DNA of 59,199 nt from Ignavibacteriales bacterium (GTDB lineage: Bacteria; Bacteroidota; Ignavibacteria; Ignavibacteriales; Ignavibacteriaceae): NCBI GenBank assembly GCA_012517155.1, contig JAAYVN010000010.1:1-59199 (forward strand), written 5' to 3'. Of the stretch, positions 1 through 9,086 are shown piece by piece. A model generated the notes under the pieces. That model was not told where the DNA came from and made no database searches. It was given only the letters and a program-made list of their open reading frames with translations. The translations under genes were made by a program, and so were the position numbers. Each line of letters begins with the position of its first letter. Position 1 is the stretch's first letter.

Positions 1-1
1 C

Positions 2-97
2 GCAATGCTTAAAAAACTCTCCCCCAATTTCGTGCAGTTCTACAAACTCCCCTATCGCAAAATCCACGGCGTCATCACCAGGAACGAAACAAAATAA
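2..97 (+). CDS. C-terminal tail of a gene truncated by the window edge
   Basis: An open frame enters from the left edge and stops at TAA 95-97. The visible 31 residues end in PYRKIHGVITRNETK. C-ending codons (CTC, CCC, TTC, ATC, ACC) match the codon habit of the genes at 0.7-2.9 kb, which is why I read this as a real gene end rather than noise. An internal ATG at position 5 could only give a 31-residue peptide, so a truncated longer gene is more likely. No family can be named from so little. It is followed by more than 500 bases without a gene. Confidence 0.55.
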   Translation, partial: AMLKKLSPNFVQFYKLPYRKIHGVITRNETK

Positions 98-182
98 ATT
101 GCTTAATAACTTGACCTCAGTTTGCATCCATCCTTGCTTTTATCACTACCTCATGAATTACGCCTCTTCCCTTATCTCGCTG

Positions 183-206
183 TTCTGCCAAGCAGGCTGT
201 CGCAAT
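183..206 (+). repeat. Dispersed intergenic repeat, left copy
   Basis: This 24-base block, beginning TTCTGCCAAGCAGGCTG, matches 55371-55394 with two differences. Both copies lie in long non-coding pyrimidine-rich spacers on the same strand, about 55 kb apart. Function unknown; it may be part of a degenerate dispersed element. Confidence 0.55.
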
Positions 207-339
207 AAGCAATTTCACTCGTGACGGTTAGAAACTGTTTTCCCCTTAGAATACTCTTTTACGAATAAATCCGGAAAACTTCTGCTTTTCTCTCTCCCGG
301 CTCCCCCCGGACTTCCAAAAAAAGCACGCCACATTATTG

Positions 340-394
340 TAAAGCCGTGGAAAAGCCGTAGTAAAGCCGTACTAAAGCCGTGGAAAAGCCGTCC
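340..394 (+). repeat. Five tandem copies of an 11-base unit
   Basis: Five consecutive 11-base units starting at 340, 351, 362, 373 and 384 share the core AAAGCCGT, with variation only at the first and last two bases (TAAAGCCGTGG, AAAAGCCGTAG, TAAAGCCGTAC and so on). The array ends about 260 bases upstream of the gene at 657. The near-helical 11-base spacing would place each unit on the same DNA face, so a protein-binding array is possible; replication slippage is the simpler explanation. Confidence 0.8.
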
Positions 395-656
395 TAATTA
401 CCATTCCCCGTCCCCTTCACCTTTCCCCCGGATTGTAACATTTTTCGGCTTTTATCCCTCATCTTTCCCCAAAAAAATTCCCATTCTCCCCCCTCCCCGG
501 TCCCTGGGGTTATCCGGTCACTAAGACATACCTCAGCAAATCAACACCTCAACAAATCAACCCTCATTCCCCGTGCGCAAAAAAATGTCTTGATTTTACC
601 AAAACTTTTCCCAATTTTGTTACATTAAATTTAATTTTTTAACAGGAAAACAGAGA

Positions 657-1685
657 ATGCTGAAAAGAATCTTATTCTTAGCACTAATATCAATCTCCCT
701 AACCGCCAACGCACAAACCGTAATAGGCAAATACGCAGGCGAATTCCTTGCCATCGGCATTGGAGGCAGACCACTCGGAATGGGGGGCGCATTCACAGCA
801 GCCGCCAATGATATCAGCAGCGCTTACTATAACCCCGCAGGACTCGCGCTTATAAATTATCCCCAGATCGCCCTCATGCACGACGAACGCTTCGGCAATC
901 TCGTTAATTACAACTACGGCGCCGTCGCTCTTCCTTACGGACCCGACCTTAGCTTCGGTATTAGCGCTATGCGCCTTGCTGTGGATGGTATCTACGATAC
1001 CCGCAATGCCCTTATTGACTATAACGGCGATGGTACCCTCGATCACCCCAAAGATAGAATTGACTATAGTAAAATAACCGAGTTTAGCAACCAGGACTGG
1101 GCATTCTACCTTACCGGCGCAAAACGAATCTCCGATAACCTCATGCTCGGTGCTAACGTAAAAATAATATCCCGTAGCATTGCCGAATTCAGCGCTTGGG
1201 GCGTGGGCTTCGATGTAGGCGCTCTCTATACTCCAATGGAAAATCTCATGCTCGGCGTAAATGTTCAGGATGTTACCACCACCCTCGTTGCTTGGAGCAC
1301 CGGCAGGAATGAACTTATCAGCCCCACACTTAAAATCGGCGGCGCCTATGGGTACGACGTCATCTGGGGCTTCAGGGTTATGCCCGCACTCGATTTCGAT
1401 ATCCGCTTCGAAAACCGTCAGTTCGCATCTCAGTTTAATATCGGTCCCGTTAGCTTTGATCCACACGCAGGACTCGAAATTGCTTATAAATCCCTCTTCG
1501 CTATCCGCGCCGGTTATAACGACGTAAAACAGTTTACCGTTGGCGCTGGGGTCAAACTCCCTAAACTTAACATTGACTATTCCTTCGCACGCTTTAATAT
1601 GAGCGAAGACGACCGCCTCCCTGATACTCACAGGATTTCTCTTATCCTCACCCTCGAGGAACCCCGCTTTATGAGAGGTGAATAA
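657..1685 (+). CDS. PorV/PorQ-family outer-membrane protein
   Basis: A 342-residue predicted outer-membrane beta-barrel of the PorV/PorQ (UPF0164-like) family. Residues 1-19 form a signal peptide ending in ANAQ. The family signature follows: a Gly-rich segment near residues 30-50 (RPLGMGGAFTA) then NDISSAYYNPAGLA. The rest alternates short strands typical of a barrel, ending in a strand before EEPRFMRGE. In Bacteroidota, PorV shuttles type IX cargo to the attachment complex and PorQ acts at the surface; which role applies here cannot be told from sequence alone. The window encodes five proteins with C-terminal sorting domains that could be its clients. ATG 657 follows an AT-rich leader with a weak Shine-Dalgarno. 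A clear terminator follows at 1709. Confidence 0.85.
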   Translation: MLKRILFLALISISLTANAQTVIGKYAGEFLAIGIGGRPLGMGGAFTAAANDISSAYYNPAGLALINYPQIALMHDERFGNLVNYNYGAVALPYGPDLSFGISAMRLAVDGIYDTRNALIDYNGDGTLDHPKDRIDYSKITEFSNQDWAFYLTGAKRISDNLMLGANVKIISRSIAEFSAWGVGFDVGALYTPMENLMLGVNVQDVTTTLVAWSTGRNELISPTLKIGGAYGYDVIWGFRVMPALDFDIRFENRQFASQFNIGPVSFDPHAGLEIAYKSLFAIRAGYNDVKQFTVGAGVKLPKLNIDYSFARFNMSEDDRLPDTHRISLILTLEEPRFMRGE

Positions 1686-1708
1686 CTTTTTAGATATATT
1701 AAACACTC

Positions 1709-1739
1709 AAAGCCCGTGCCCCGCGCCCGGGCTTTTTTT
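1709..1739 (+). terminator. Intrinsic terminator after the PorV-like gene
   Basis: AAAGCCCG (1709-1716) pairs perfectly with CGGGCTTT (1728-1735) around an 11-base loop, and the stem runs into a T tract (1733-1739). It ends only 12 bases before the next start codon at 1751, so the downstream pair is read either by partial read-through or from a promoter buried upstream of or inside this hairpin. Confidence 0.9.
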
Positions 1740-1750
1740 AATTGATTGAT

Positions 1751-2086
1751 ATGAGACCAAAAAACATAAAACTCCTGAACTCGAAACTTGTTGTCACCTG
1801 GCACGATAACTCCGAAAAGGAACTCAAACTAGAATACATGCGCAACGAGTGCCCCTGCGCCGACTGCAAAGGGGAAACTATCCTCTGGAAAACCTACCGC
1901 CCCGTTCAGCCCAAAAGTACTCACCCCGATATGTACAAAATTAAAGATATCAGGTTCGAGGGTAATTACGGCTTGAGAATTGAATGGATGGACGGTCACG
2001 ATACAGGCATCTACAGCTGGGAATACCTCTCTGAACTTATTCGCGATCAGGAAAGCGGCAAAAAACAGGACTATATACCGCTGTGA
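1751..2086 (+). CDS. DUF971 (GBBH-like N-terminal domain) protein
   Basis: A 111-residue single-domain protein of the DUF971 family, which resembles the N-terminal zinc-binding domain of gamma-butyrobetaine hydroxylase. The cysteine pair in NECPCADCKGE near residues 31-41 and the WxxG/YSWEYL region at the C-terminus are typical. In many bacteria this domain stands alone or accompanies iron-sulfur carrier proteins; its biochemical role is not settled. I chose ATG 1751 over an in-frame TTG at 1742 because ATG is more usual and the protein still begins at the expected RPKNIKL strand. Its TGA overlaps the GTG start of the following methyltransferase gene, so the two are translationally coupled. 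Confidence 0.8.
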   Translation: MRPKNIKLLNSKLVVTWHDNSEKELKLEYMRNECPCADCKGETILWKTYRPVQPKSTHPDMYKIKDIRFEGNYGLRIEWMDGHDTGIYSWEYLSELIRDQESGKKQDYIPL

Positions 2087-2865
2087 TTACCAACGAACAG
2101 TTAAAACAGTTTGCGCGCCTCAAAAATAAACGCCACCGCTATGCGGAAGGAAAATTTATTGTCGAGGGAACCAAACTCGTTAACGAGGGCATAGAATCGT
2201 GGTTCACCTGCGAACTCCTCCTTATGACTCACGAATACGCCTCCGGTGTCAATCCCCCCGAAAGCGAACTGAAAGAACTGACCCGTAAACTACGCCAAAA
2301 AAATATCCGTTTTGAATTAATCAAAAACAAAGAACTTGAAAAACTTACCGATACGGAAAATCCCCAGGGCATAATCGCCCTCTTCTCCATTCCCCCCGTA
2401 AGACCCCTTGCCCATAAAGGAATAATTGTCGCACTCGAGAATATCAGCGATCCCGGTAATGTTGGCACCATACTCCGCAACTGTGACTGGTTCGGAATAA
2501 AAGAAGTGGTTTTAAGCAGAGAATGCGCGGATATTTACAACCCTAAAGTAATTCGCGCCTCAATGGGTTCAATCTTTCACATCAACGTTGCCTCCGGGCA
2601 GCATCTTCCCGCCTATATTGAAAACCTTAAACAGAATGGATACAAAATATTAACCGCTGATATGAACGGGGAAAATATTCACACCGCCCGGATTGACGGT
2701 AAAAAACTCCTCCTCGTACTCAGCAACGAATCTGCCGGTCCCTCCTCCGAACTCCTTGGACTCACCGATATTAAGCTGACCATTCCCCGTTTCGGCAAGG
2801 CAGAATCCCTCAACGTCGCCTCCGCATCCGCCGTCCTGATGGCAAAACTCCGCTCCCTCTTTTAA
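2083..2865 (+). CDS. TrmH/SpoU-family RNA 2'-O-ribose methyltransferase
   Basis: A 260-residue SPOUT-class RNA methyltransferase that transfers a methyl group from S-adenosylmethionine to a ribose 2'-OH of rRNA or tRNA. The N-terminal substrate-binding domain (about 1-95, starting NEQLKQFARLKNKRHR) is followed by the knotted SpoU domain with its three motifs: motif 1 NISDPGNVGTILRNCDWFG near 120, motif 2 SNESAGPS near 213, and motif 3 IPRFGKAESLNVASASAV near 235. Those motifs hold the family's catalytic Arg and the knot. Start is GTG 2083, overlapping the preceding stop by three bases. The precise RNA target cannot be assigned. Confidence 0.9.
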   Translation: MITNEQLKQFARLKNKRHRYAEGKFIVEGTKLVNEGIESWFTCELLLMTHEYASGVNPPESELKELTRKLRQKNIRFELIKNKELEKLTDTENPQGIIALFSIPPVRPLAHKGIIVALENISDPGNVGTILRNCDWFGIKEVVLSRECADIYNPKVIRASMGSIFHINVASGQHLPAYIENLKQNGYKILTADMNGENIHTARIDGKKLLLVLSNESAGPSSELLGLTDIKLTIPRFGKAESLNVASASAVLMAKLRSLF

Positions 2866-3022
2866 TACAAATTTTTTTGTTTGCTAATATAAAAAAAGAT
2901 TTATTTTATAAGCTACATTTCTAAAGAATCTTTTAGATTACGCTGTATCCCGTTCTTCTCTTTTCCTTTGTAGTGTTCATGGTAACAAATTATTTTTCTC
3001 CTATAAAAAAAAGGAGTTGGTT

Positions 3023-6000
3023 ATGAACACGTTAAAATTCTTTTTCTGCTCACTCGTATTTTTTTCTTTCGGGCTTAACGCTCAGTATCTTCTTCCTCCC
3101 GGCATGAATTTAAACACCCCATCCTTTAGCGGAGGCGGAGGCACACCCCCCTCCCCCGAAGCTGTTTCGCTGCTGAGGACATTTCAATCATCAAAACAAG
3201 CCTTTGGATATTCAGTGGCAGATGCGGGGGATCTGAACGGGGATGGCTACAATGATATTCTGATAGGTGCTTACGGCACTTCGCCGGAACCCGGATATGC
3301 TTATATTTATTTCGGAGGTCCTTCTGTTAAACTAATCCCCGACTTAATATTGACAGGAGAATTTGAAACAGATGGTTTTGGCATATCAGTTTCATCTGCC
3401 GGCGATATGAATGCCGACGGGTATGACGATATTGTGGTCGGCGCTTATGATTATGGACTTAAGCAAGGAGCAGCTTATGTTTATCTGGGGGGCGCTGTGA
3501 TGGATAATATTGCAGACAAGAAATTTGAAGGGCAATCTGATTACAGCTATTTTGGATTAACAGTTGCAAGCGCCGGCGACTTTAACGGGGATGGTTATGA
3601 TGATATTGTCATAGGATCTTATTTCGGCGATTATGGAATATCCCAGGCCGGTAATGCAATGATAATATTGGGTGCCGCAACCCTCCATTCCACTTTCGAT
3701 GCAATTCTTTATGGAGAAGCATACGATGATCGCTTTGGCTATTCTGTTGCAGGTGCAGGTGATGTTAACGGGGATGGCTATTCTGATATAATTATTGGAG
3801 CACCTATTCATGACGGTGGCGCCGGGCAAACAGGTGCGGCATATCTCTATTATGGAGGCTCTTCAATAAATACTGTTTATGATAAAAAATATTTAGGCAA
3901 TGCAGCTTACGACCAATTTGGATTTAGTGTTGCCGGTGCGGGGGATGTTAACGGAGACGGTTACTCTGATGTAATATTAGGGGCACCGTTAAACGACTAC
4001 AGCGCTTTATACGCAGGAGCCGCTTACGTATATTTCGGAGGTGTCTCTCCCGACGTTACACCTGATTTTAACTTTTATGGTACCAATTCGAATGATTATT
4101 TTGGTTACAGAGTATCCGGCGGGTGTGATATAAACGGGGATGGATATGATGACTTTTTAATAGCAGCACCCCTCAATGATGCCGGAGAAATAGATGCGGG
4201 GAGGGTTTATTTATTCTACGGTGGTGTAATGCTCGACAATATCCCGGACAATATTTTTTCGGGGGCTGGATCGTATTATTATTTGGGCTACGGAATCTCG
4301 TTTCTTAAAAACGTGGATGGTACCGGCAATAACGAGATCTTGATTTCCAGCTACTCCTTTAAAAAAGTTTATCTTTATACAAATAAAATTAGCGGTCCCG
4401 ATATTCCCGATTTGATTTTCACGGGTGCTGCAGCCGGTGATTATTTTGGGAACTCGGTTGCATCCGCTGGTGATGTTAACGGGGATGGTTATAATGACTT
4501 TATTGTTGGCGCGATTTCCAATGATGCGGGGGGATCGGAGGCGGGAAGGGCTTATCTCTACCTCGGCGGGTCAAATCTGGCATTCTCCAATGTTATTTAT
4601 CTTACCGGGACTACGGGGAATTATCTTGGTTATTCTGTCGCCTCCGCGGGTGATGTTAACGGGGACGGTTATGATGATGTTATCGTCGGAGCTCCATACG
4701 ACCATACTCTGGGAACCGCCTCAGGTTATGCAAACATTTATTTCGGAGGAGCGGTTATGGATGGTACCCCCGACTTAACCCTATGGGGTGCTTACGCAAA
4801 TGCCGCCTTCGGAGCATCTGTTGCTTCAGCGGGGGACGTAAATGGTGATGGATTTGATGACGTAATTGTGGGGGCTTTCGAAAATGATGTCTCCTTTACA
4901 GATGCCGGCGCAGCTTATCTCTATTATGGAGGTAACCCAATGAATAACGTATATGATCAGGCTTTTCTCGGAGAAACTGCCGCAGATAATTTTGGTGTTT
5001 CGGTTGCCCCCGCCGGCGATGTTAATGGCGATGGATATGCGGATATTCTGATCGGGGCTATTTACTACGACTATAATATGATGGCAAATTCCGGAAGAGC
5101 TTATTTATATTACGGCAGTTCTTCAATAGATGCTACCCCGGATTGTTATTTCAATGGAAGTGCCGCAGGGGATTATTTTGGCTTTTCGGTTGCCTCCGCC
5201 GGGGATATGAATGGAGACGGATACAGCGATATTGTAATCGGCGCTTATGCGAATGATGAAAGCAGCGATAACGCGGGTAAAGCAAATATTTATTACGGCG
5301 GTTATCTGATGGACAATATCTCCGATGTTTCAATGACCGGAGAAGCTGCAACAGACTATCTGGGGTGGAGCGTTGCTCCTGCAGGTGATGTAAACGGTGA
5401 CGGTTTTGACGATGTTCTTATCGGCGCACAATATAATCAGGCAGGGGGCTATAGAGCTGGAAGGGTATATTTATTGTTTGGCGGAAAGGAAAAAGATACC
5501 GCCCCTGATATAGTAATGACTGGTCCTCAGACAGATCTTCTGTTCGGTTGCTCAGTTGCATCTGCCGGGGATCTGAACAATGACGGTCTCACGGATTTGA
5601 TTATTGGAGCCAGAATATTTTCAACTAATAAAGGAAGAGTATATCTCTTTCTTTCCTCTGCGCCGGCAGTTGTTCCGCGAATCTTTTCCATAGAGGATAT
5701 CCCGCTTGACCAGGGGGGTGCCGTAAGAGTGAGATGGACAAGAAGCGGTTATGATTCCGAGGGGGAGAACAGAATTGAAAAGTATGTTTTGCAAAGAAGC
5801 AATCCCCCCGGCGCCAAAGGTTTTGTGTGGGATTATATAACGGAAATACCTGCAACCAGGGAAACCGGATATTCCCATATCACTACCACCCTCAGTGATT
5901 CCTCCGTAAGTTCCACAGCCACATATTATTTCCGGGTTGTTGCACGTGGAACGAATAATGACGAGGTCTGGTACTCATCCCCTGTTTCAGGACACAGTGT

Positions 6001-6847
6001 TGATAACCTCCCCCCTGCAGCAGTACAGAATTTTGCGGGCAACGTTGTTGCGGGAAATGTTCAGATGACCTGGAAAAAGAATACCGAAAGAGACCTTTAC
6101 GGATATTATATATACCGGGGCGCGGGTCCGGTTATTGATCCCGAAGTCACTCTTCCTCTTGCAGTGATTCAAACCACAACTTATACTGATAATAGTGTCC
6201 CTCCGGAGGGTGCATATTACTTTATAAGGGCAAAGGATATTAACGGCAATTTCTCATCACTGACTTCCCTTCCGGGAAATCCTCTGCCGGTTGAATTAAG
6301 TTCATTCTCCGGCAAGGTGTCCGGCGGAAGGGTTCATCTCAGCTGGATTACAGCCGTCGAAACAGATGTTTATGGCTTTTCCGTAGAGGTATGCAAAGGA
6401 GAGGAAGCCCTCTGGGAAACTGCGGGATTTGTTGGCGGAAGCGGAAACAGTAACTCGCCAAAGGAATATTCATTTACGGATAATATCTCAACCACCGGAG
6501 AAATTAAATACCGTCTTAAGATAATAAACAACAGCGGACTTTTTGAGTATAGTCCGGAAATAGAAGTTGCGGTTGGTCTGCCGGATGAATTTGCACTGTC
6601 ACAGAACTACCCCAATCCCTTCAATCCGGTTACAACAATTGAATACCGTCTTCCGGAAAGAAGCGAGGTACGAATGATAATTTATGATGCTTCAGGCGTG
6701 GAAGTATCCCGGCTTCTACAGGAAGTACAGGAACCCGGTTATTATACTTTGAAGTTTAATGCCGACAGATTTTCTTCGGGTGTATATTTTCTAAGACTTG
6801 AAGCGGGTAAGTTTACAAGTGTTAAAAAAATGGTGTTGATACGATAA
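3023..6847 (+). CDS. Secreted 14-repeat FG-GAP (integrin-like) protein with sorting domain
   Basis: A 1274-residue surface or secreted protein. ATG 3023 is preceded at six bases by a perfect AAGGAG (3011-3016), which decides the start over an in-frame TTG at 3017. A signal peptide ends near FGLNAQ. About residues 60-870 hold fourteen FG-GAP repeats of roughly 58 residues, each with the calcium-binding loop pattern DxNGDGYxD. The seventh is degenerate (VDGTGNNE). Fourteen equals two seven-bladed beta-propellers. Two fibronectin type III-like modules follow (about 880-1080), then a linker and the C-terminal sorting domain beginning QNYPNPFNPVTT, ending in VKKMVLIR. Such proteins are usually adhesins or matrix proteins; the ligand is unknown. 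Confidence 0.9.
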   Translation: MNTLKFFFCSLVFFSFGLNAQYLLPPGMNLNTPSFSGGGGTPPSPEAVSLLRTFQSSKQAFGYSVADAGDLNGDGYNDILIGAYGTSPEPGYAYIYFGGPSVKLIPDLILTGEFETDGFGISVSSAGDMNADGYDDIVVGAYDYGLKQGAAYVYLGGAVMDNIADKKFEGQSDYSYFGLTVASAGDFNGDGYDDIVIGSYFGDYGISQAGNAMIILGAATLHSTFDAILYGEAYDDRFGYSVAGAGDVNGDGYSDIIIGAPIHDGGAGQTGAAYLYYGGSSINTVYDKKYLGNAAYDQFGFSVAGAGDVNGDGYSDVILGAPLNDYSALYAGAAYVYFGGVSPDVTPDFNFYGTNSNDYFGYRVSGGCDINGDGYDDFLIAAPLNDAGEIDAGRVYLFYGGVMLDNIPDNIFSGAGSYYYLGYGISFLKNVDGTGNNEILISSYSFKKVYLYTNKISGPDIPDLIFTGAAAGDYFGNSVASAGDVNGDGYNDFIVGAISNDAGGSEAGRAYLYLGGSNLAFSNVIYLTGTTGNYLGYSVASAGDVNGDGYDDVIVGAPYDHTLGTASGYANIYFGGAVMDGTPDLTLWGAYANAAFGASVASAGDVNGDGFDDVIVGAFENDVSFTDAGAAYLYYGGNPMNNVYDQAFLGETAADNFGVSVAPAGDVNGDGYADILIGAIYYDYNMMANSGRAYLYYGSSSIDATPDCYFNGSAAGDYFGFSVASAGDMNGDGYSDIVIGAYANDESSDNAGKANIYYGGYLMDNISDVSMTGEAATDYLGWSVAPAGDVNGDGFDDVLIGAQYNQAGGYRAGRVYLLFGGKEKDTAPDIVMTGPQTDLLFGCSVASAGDLNNDGLTDLIIGARIFSTNKGRVYLFLSSAPAVVPRIFSIEDIPLDQGGAVRVRWTRSGYDSEGENRIEKYVLQRSNPPGAKGFVWDYITEIPATRETGYSHITTTLSDSSVSSTATYYFRVVARGTNNDEVWYSSPVSGHSVDNLPPAAVQNFAGNVVAGNVQMTWKKNTERDLYGYYIYRGAGPVIDPEVTLPLAVIQTTTYTDNSVPPEGAYYFIRAKDINGNFSSLTSLPGNPLPVELSSFSGKVSGGRVHLSWITAVETDVYGFSVEVCKGEEALWETAGFVGGSGNSNSPKEYSFTDNISTTGEIKYRLKIINNSGLFEYSPEIEVAVGLPDEFALSQNYPNPFNPVTTIEYRLPERSEVRMIIYDASGVEVSRLLQEVQEPGYYTLKFNADRFSSGVYFLRLEAGKFTSVKKMVLIR

Positions 6848-6896
6848 CCCCCTAATGATTTTGAGTCAGGGGTTAAGCTGTTTTCCGGCTTAACCC
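6845..6896. terminator. Overlapping hairpins between convergent genes
   Basis: GGGTTAAGC (6870-6878) pairs perfectly with GCTTAACCC (6888-6896) around a nine-base loop. The same GGGGTTA segment can instead pair with TAACCCC at 6845-6851, so the two folds exclude one another. The position between the ends of the plus-strand gene at 6847 and the minus-strand gene at 6913 suggests a bidirectional terminator, though neither side has a strong T tract. Confidence 0.55.
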
Positions 6897-6912
6897 TTGA
6901 TTTCTTCAATCT

Positions 6913-8964
6913 TTATTTTATCCAGCCATTATGCTTGAGGAGTTTTTCAACCGCGCCGGTTATCGCAAACTCGGTCTGCCCATGCGGTTTCTTTGCATTC
7001 TCAATAGCTAGTTTGCTTTGCTCCAGCCACTCGTTTGACGGTAGTCTGTTGGAAGTCATTAAATCCAGAGCATCAAGCGCTGTCCGGCTCAGCTTTACCA
7101 GATTCAGTGAGTGGGGTTCAAGTTCTTTGATTATCGGGCTGACCTCCATCAGCTTCACCAGCTCCGCATGATTGCTTTCCCATTTTATAAGCATTCCCCT
7201 TAAAATATCCAATACCGGAGCATCTTTTGTTTGTATATATTTGTCAACCAGCAAATTGAATTCCCTCGCGGTCATGCTCTCGGGTCTGGCAGCGTCAACT
7301 GTTCTGGTGTAAGGAGAGTGTTGAACGTGCACCTTCCCCTGGAAGTGACGGTTGTATATTTTTACCGGTTCAAGAATATCGGCAATTGTTTTTAGTGCTT
7401 TTATATCGTGGTTGTCCGTAAGTCGCCTGAGCATCATTTCATAATTCTTCTGATGAAGCAGTCCGTGTTCCTCGAGTAGAAAGCTCATTCTTTCAAGCCG
7501 TTTGTACATGTCGTCCACATCCCGTACGTAAGCAGGGGACCAGAGTCGCTCTGCAATAACCGCGGTGCGCGGCCATATACGGGACTCTACGGTTTCCAGT
7601 GTAACAAGCTCCGCCCAGCTCGTTGCTTCTCCCCCTAAAATAAATTTCTTTTCCTCTGCACTAAGATTTAATGAATCGGGAATCGGGTCATTAAGATAAT
7701 GAAAACTTGCCGGCTGAACGAGGTCTATGTAATATCCGTTCGATAATATCCCTTGATAACCATGCCGCGCACTTTCAGCAAGGGATTTTATCCCGCGCCA
7801 CGACTGTATCAATATATTCTTGGGCATATCAGGATTAAGAATTTCATCCCATCCCACCATCTTTTTGTTGTACTTATTAAGGATGTCAACTAGTCGCTTG
7901 TTAAAATATGCCTGCAACTCATGATTATCCTTGATATTGTTATCCTTCATGAACTTCTGTATGTTCTTGTTGTTGTCCCATTGTCTTCCATTATTTTCAT
8001 CCCCACCGATATGAAAATATTCATCAGGAAAAAGCGAAGTCATCTCCCCGAAGAATCGGTCGAAAAACTCGTATGTTTTTTCAATAGTCGGATCAAATGT
8101 CGGGTCGAATATTCCCCACCGTCTCTCGATTTTGTATGGTCCCGGCGCACTGGCGAATTCCGGATACGCGGTAAGGAATGCACTTGAGTGCCCAGGAACG
8201 TCAAATTCCGGTATTACTCTTATTCCTCTGTCAGCGGCATACTTTACCAACGCCTTGATCTCTTCTTGAGTATAATATATTCCATCAGAGCCGAGTTCAT
8301 GCAGTTTCGGATAAACTTTACTTTCAACTCTTATCCCCTGATCATCGGAAAGATGCCAGTGGAATACGTTCATCTTGACAGCTGCCATAGCATCAAGATT
8401 TCTCCTGATTAAGTCAAGCGGAAAAAAATGCCGGCTGACATCAATCATTAGTCCGCGCCATGGGAAACGTGGGGCATCTTTAATTTCAACTTCCGGGAAG
8501 AAATAACCTTCGGAGTCTCCTTTCAGCAATTGGAGCAGGGTCTCAAGTCCGTGCATTGCACCCAGATCGGTAACCGCGGAAACAATAATCTCATCATCTT
8601 CAATTTTCAGCGTGTATGATTCATCCTCGCCAACTATAAGTCTCCCCGGTCGCTCCACTTGTATAAAAAGAACGGAATGTTTATTTTTTTCCCTCGGTAT
8701 AACAAAATCCTGTTGTATGAATAGTCCGGTTCTGTTTGCAAGTCTTCTGAGAAAGCGGGAGGCCGCATTGTGTATTCTGGGATCTGCTGTCCCCGTAACG
8801 CAGGCGGCAAATGTGGAGTCTAAAAGAAAGTGTCCTTTGCCAATCTTTATTTCGGAAGGAACCGGCATAAGATTGAATTTATTCTCCTGTGCCTGTACGG
8901 TAAAGGCTGATGTGAGTATTAACAAAACTAATAGAATGATGGTTGCGGGATATTTTGGCGTCAT
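6913..8964 (-). CDS. GH20 beta-N-acetylhexosaminidase
   Basis: A 683-residue exported glycoside hydrolase family 20 enzyme that removes terminal N-acetylglucosamine or N-acetylgalactosamine from glycans, chitooligomers or peptidoglycan fragments. A signal peptide (1-25, ending VQAQ) is followed by the GH20b alpha/beta domain (about 35-165) and the TIM barrel opening with FPWRGLMIDVSRHFF. The substrate-assisted catalytic pair is D322-E323 in FHIGGDEN, and other GH20 blocks are visible (MNVFHWHLSDDQG, RVIPEFDVPGHS, GWDEIL). A C-terminal helical region follows the barrel. It has no sorting domain, unlike the other large secreted proteins here, so it is probably periplasmic. It lies downstream of the signalling operon terminator and is likely a separate transcription unit. 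Confidence 0.95.
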   Translation of the reverse strand: MTPKYPATIILLVLLILTSAFTVQAQENKFNLMPVPSEIKIGKGHFLLDSTFAACVTGTADPRIHNAASRFLRRLANRTGLFIQQDFVIPREKNKHSVLFIQVERPGRLIVGEDESYTLKIEDDEIIVSAVTDLGAMHGLETLLQLLKGDSEGYFFPEVEIKDAPRFPWRGLMIDVSRHFFPLDLIRRNLDAMAAVKMNVFHWHLSDDQGIRVESKVYPKLHELGSDGIYYTQEEIKALVKYAADRGIRVIPEFDVPGHSSAFLTAYPEFASAPGPYKIERRWGIFDPTFDPTIEKTYEFFDRFFGEMTSLFPDEYFHIGGDENNGRQWDNNKNIQKFMKDNNIKDNHELQAYFNKRLVDILNKYNKKMVGWDEILNPDMPKNILIQSWRGIKSLAESARHGYQGILSNGYYIDLVQPASFHYLNDPIPDSLNLSAEEKKFILGGEATSWAELVTLETVESRIWPRTAVIAERLWSPAYVRDVDDMYKRLERMSFLLEEHGLLHQKNYEMMLRRLTDNHDIKALKTIADILEPVKIYNRHFQGKVHVQHSPYTRTVDAARPESMTAREFNLLVDKYIQTKDAPVLDILRGMLIKWESNHAELVKLMEVSPIIKELEPHSLNLVKLSRTALDALDLMTSNRLPSNEWLEQSKLAIENAKKPHGQTEFAITGAVEKLLKHNGWIK

Positions 8965-9052
8965 TTTGTTCTCTTTATTGCTAAAAATTTATTTTAATTG
9001 TTTAAAGATAAGAAAAGAGGGGGAATATTATACTGGAGAAAATAAGTATCGG

Positions 9053-9075
9053 AAAAGGGGGCTTTGTAAGCCCCC
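9053..9075 (-). terminator. Intrinsic terminator of the signalling operon
   Basis: On the minus strand a GGGGGCTT/AAGCCCCC stem (9057-9064 with 9068-9075) with a three-base loop runs into TTTT (9053-9056 read in reverse). It lies 11 bases past the stop of the 38-residue gene and before the hexosaminidase start, marking the operon end. Confidence 0.85.
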
Positions 9076-9086
9076 CGATGTATTCT

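Larger units (their letters stand above)
98..656. other. Gene-free pyrimidine-rich spacer
   Basis: No convincing coding frame was found in 559 bases. The plus strand is very rich in C and T, especially 281-320 and 400-500. The spacer holds a short block shared with the 55.3 kb spacer (183-206), a five-copy 11-base tandem repeat (340-394), and an AT-rich stretch just before the gene at 657 that probably carries its promoter. The region around 268-318 also resembles the pyrimidine tract at 55628-55685. Confidence 0.6.

Noticed and set aside
699-1706. 335-codon minus-strand frame antisense to the PorV-like gene
   Set aside because: It mirrors a well-supported membrane-protein gene with a signal peptide, and its product has no family features; a shadow of skewed codon use.
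3200-5660. Repeated DNA that could be taken for a CRISPR or satellite array
   Set aside because: The repeats are in frame, diverged and encode FG-GAP blades.
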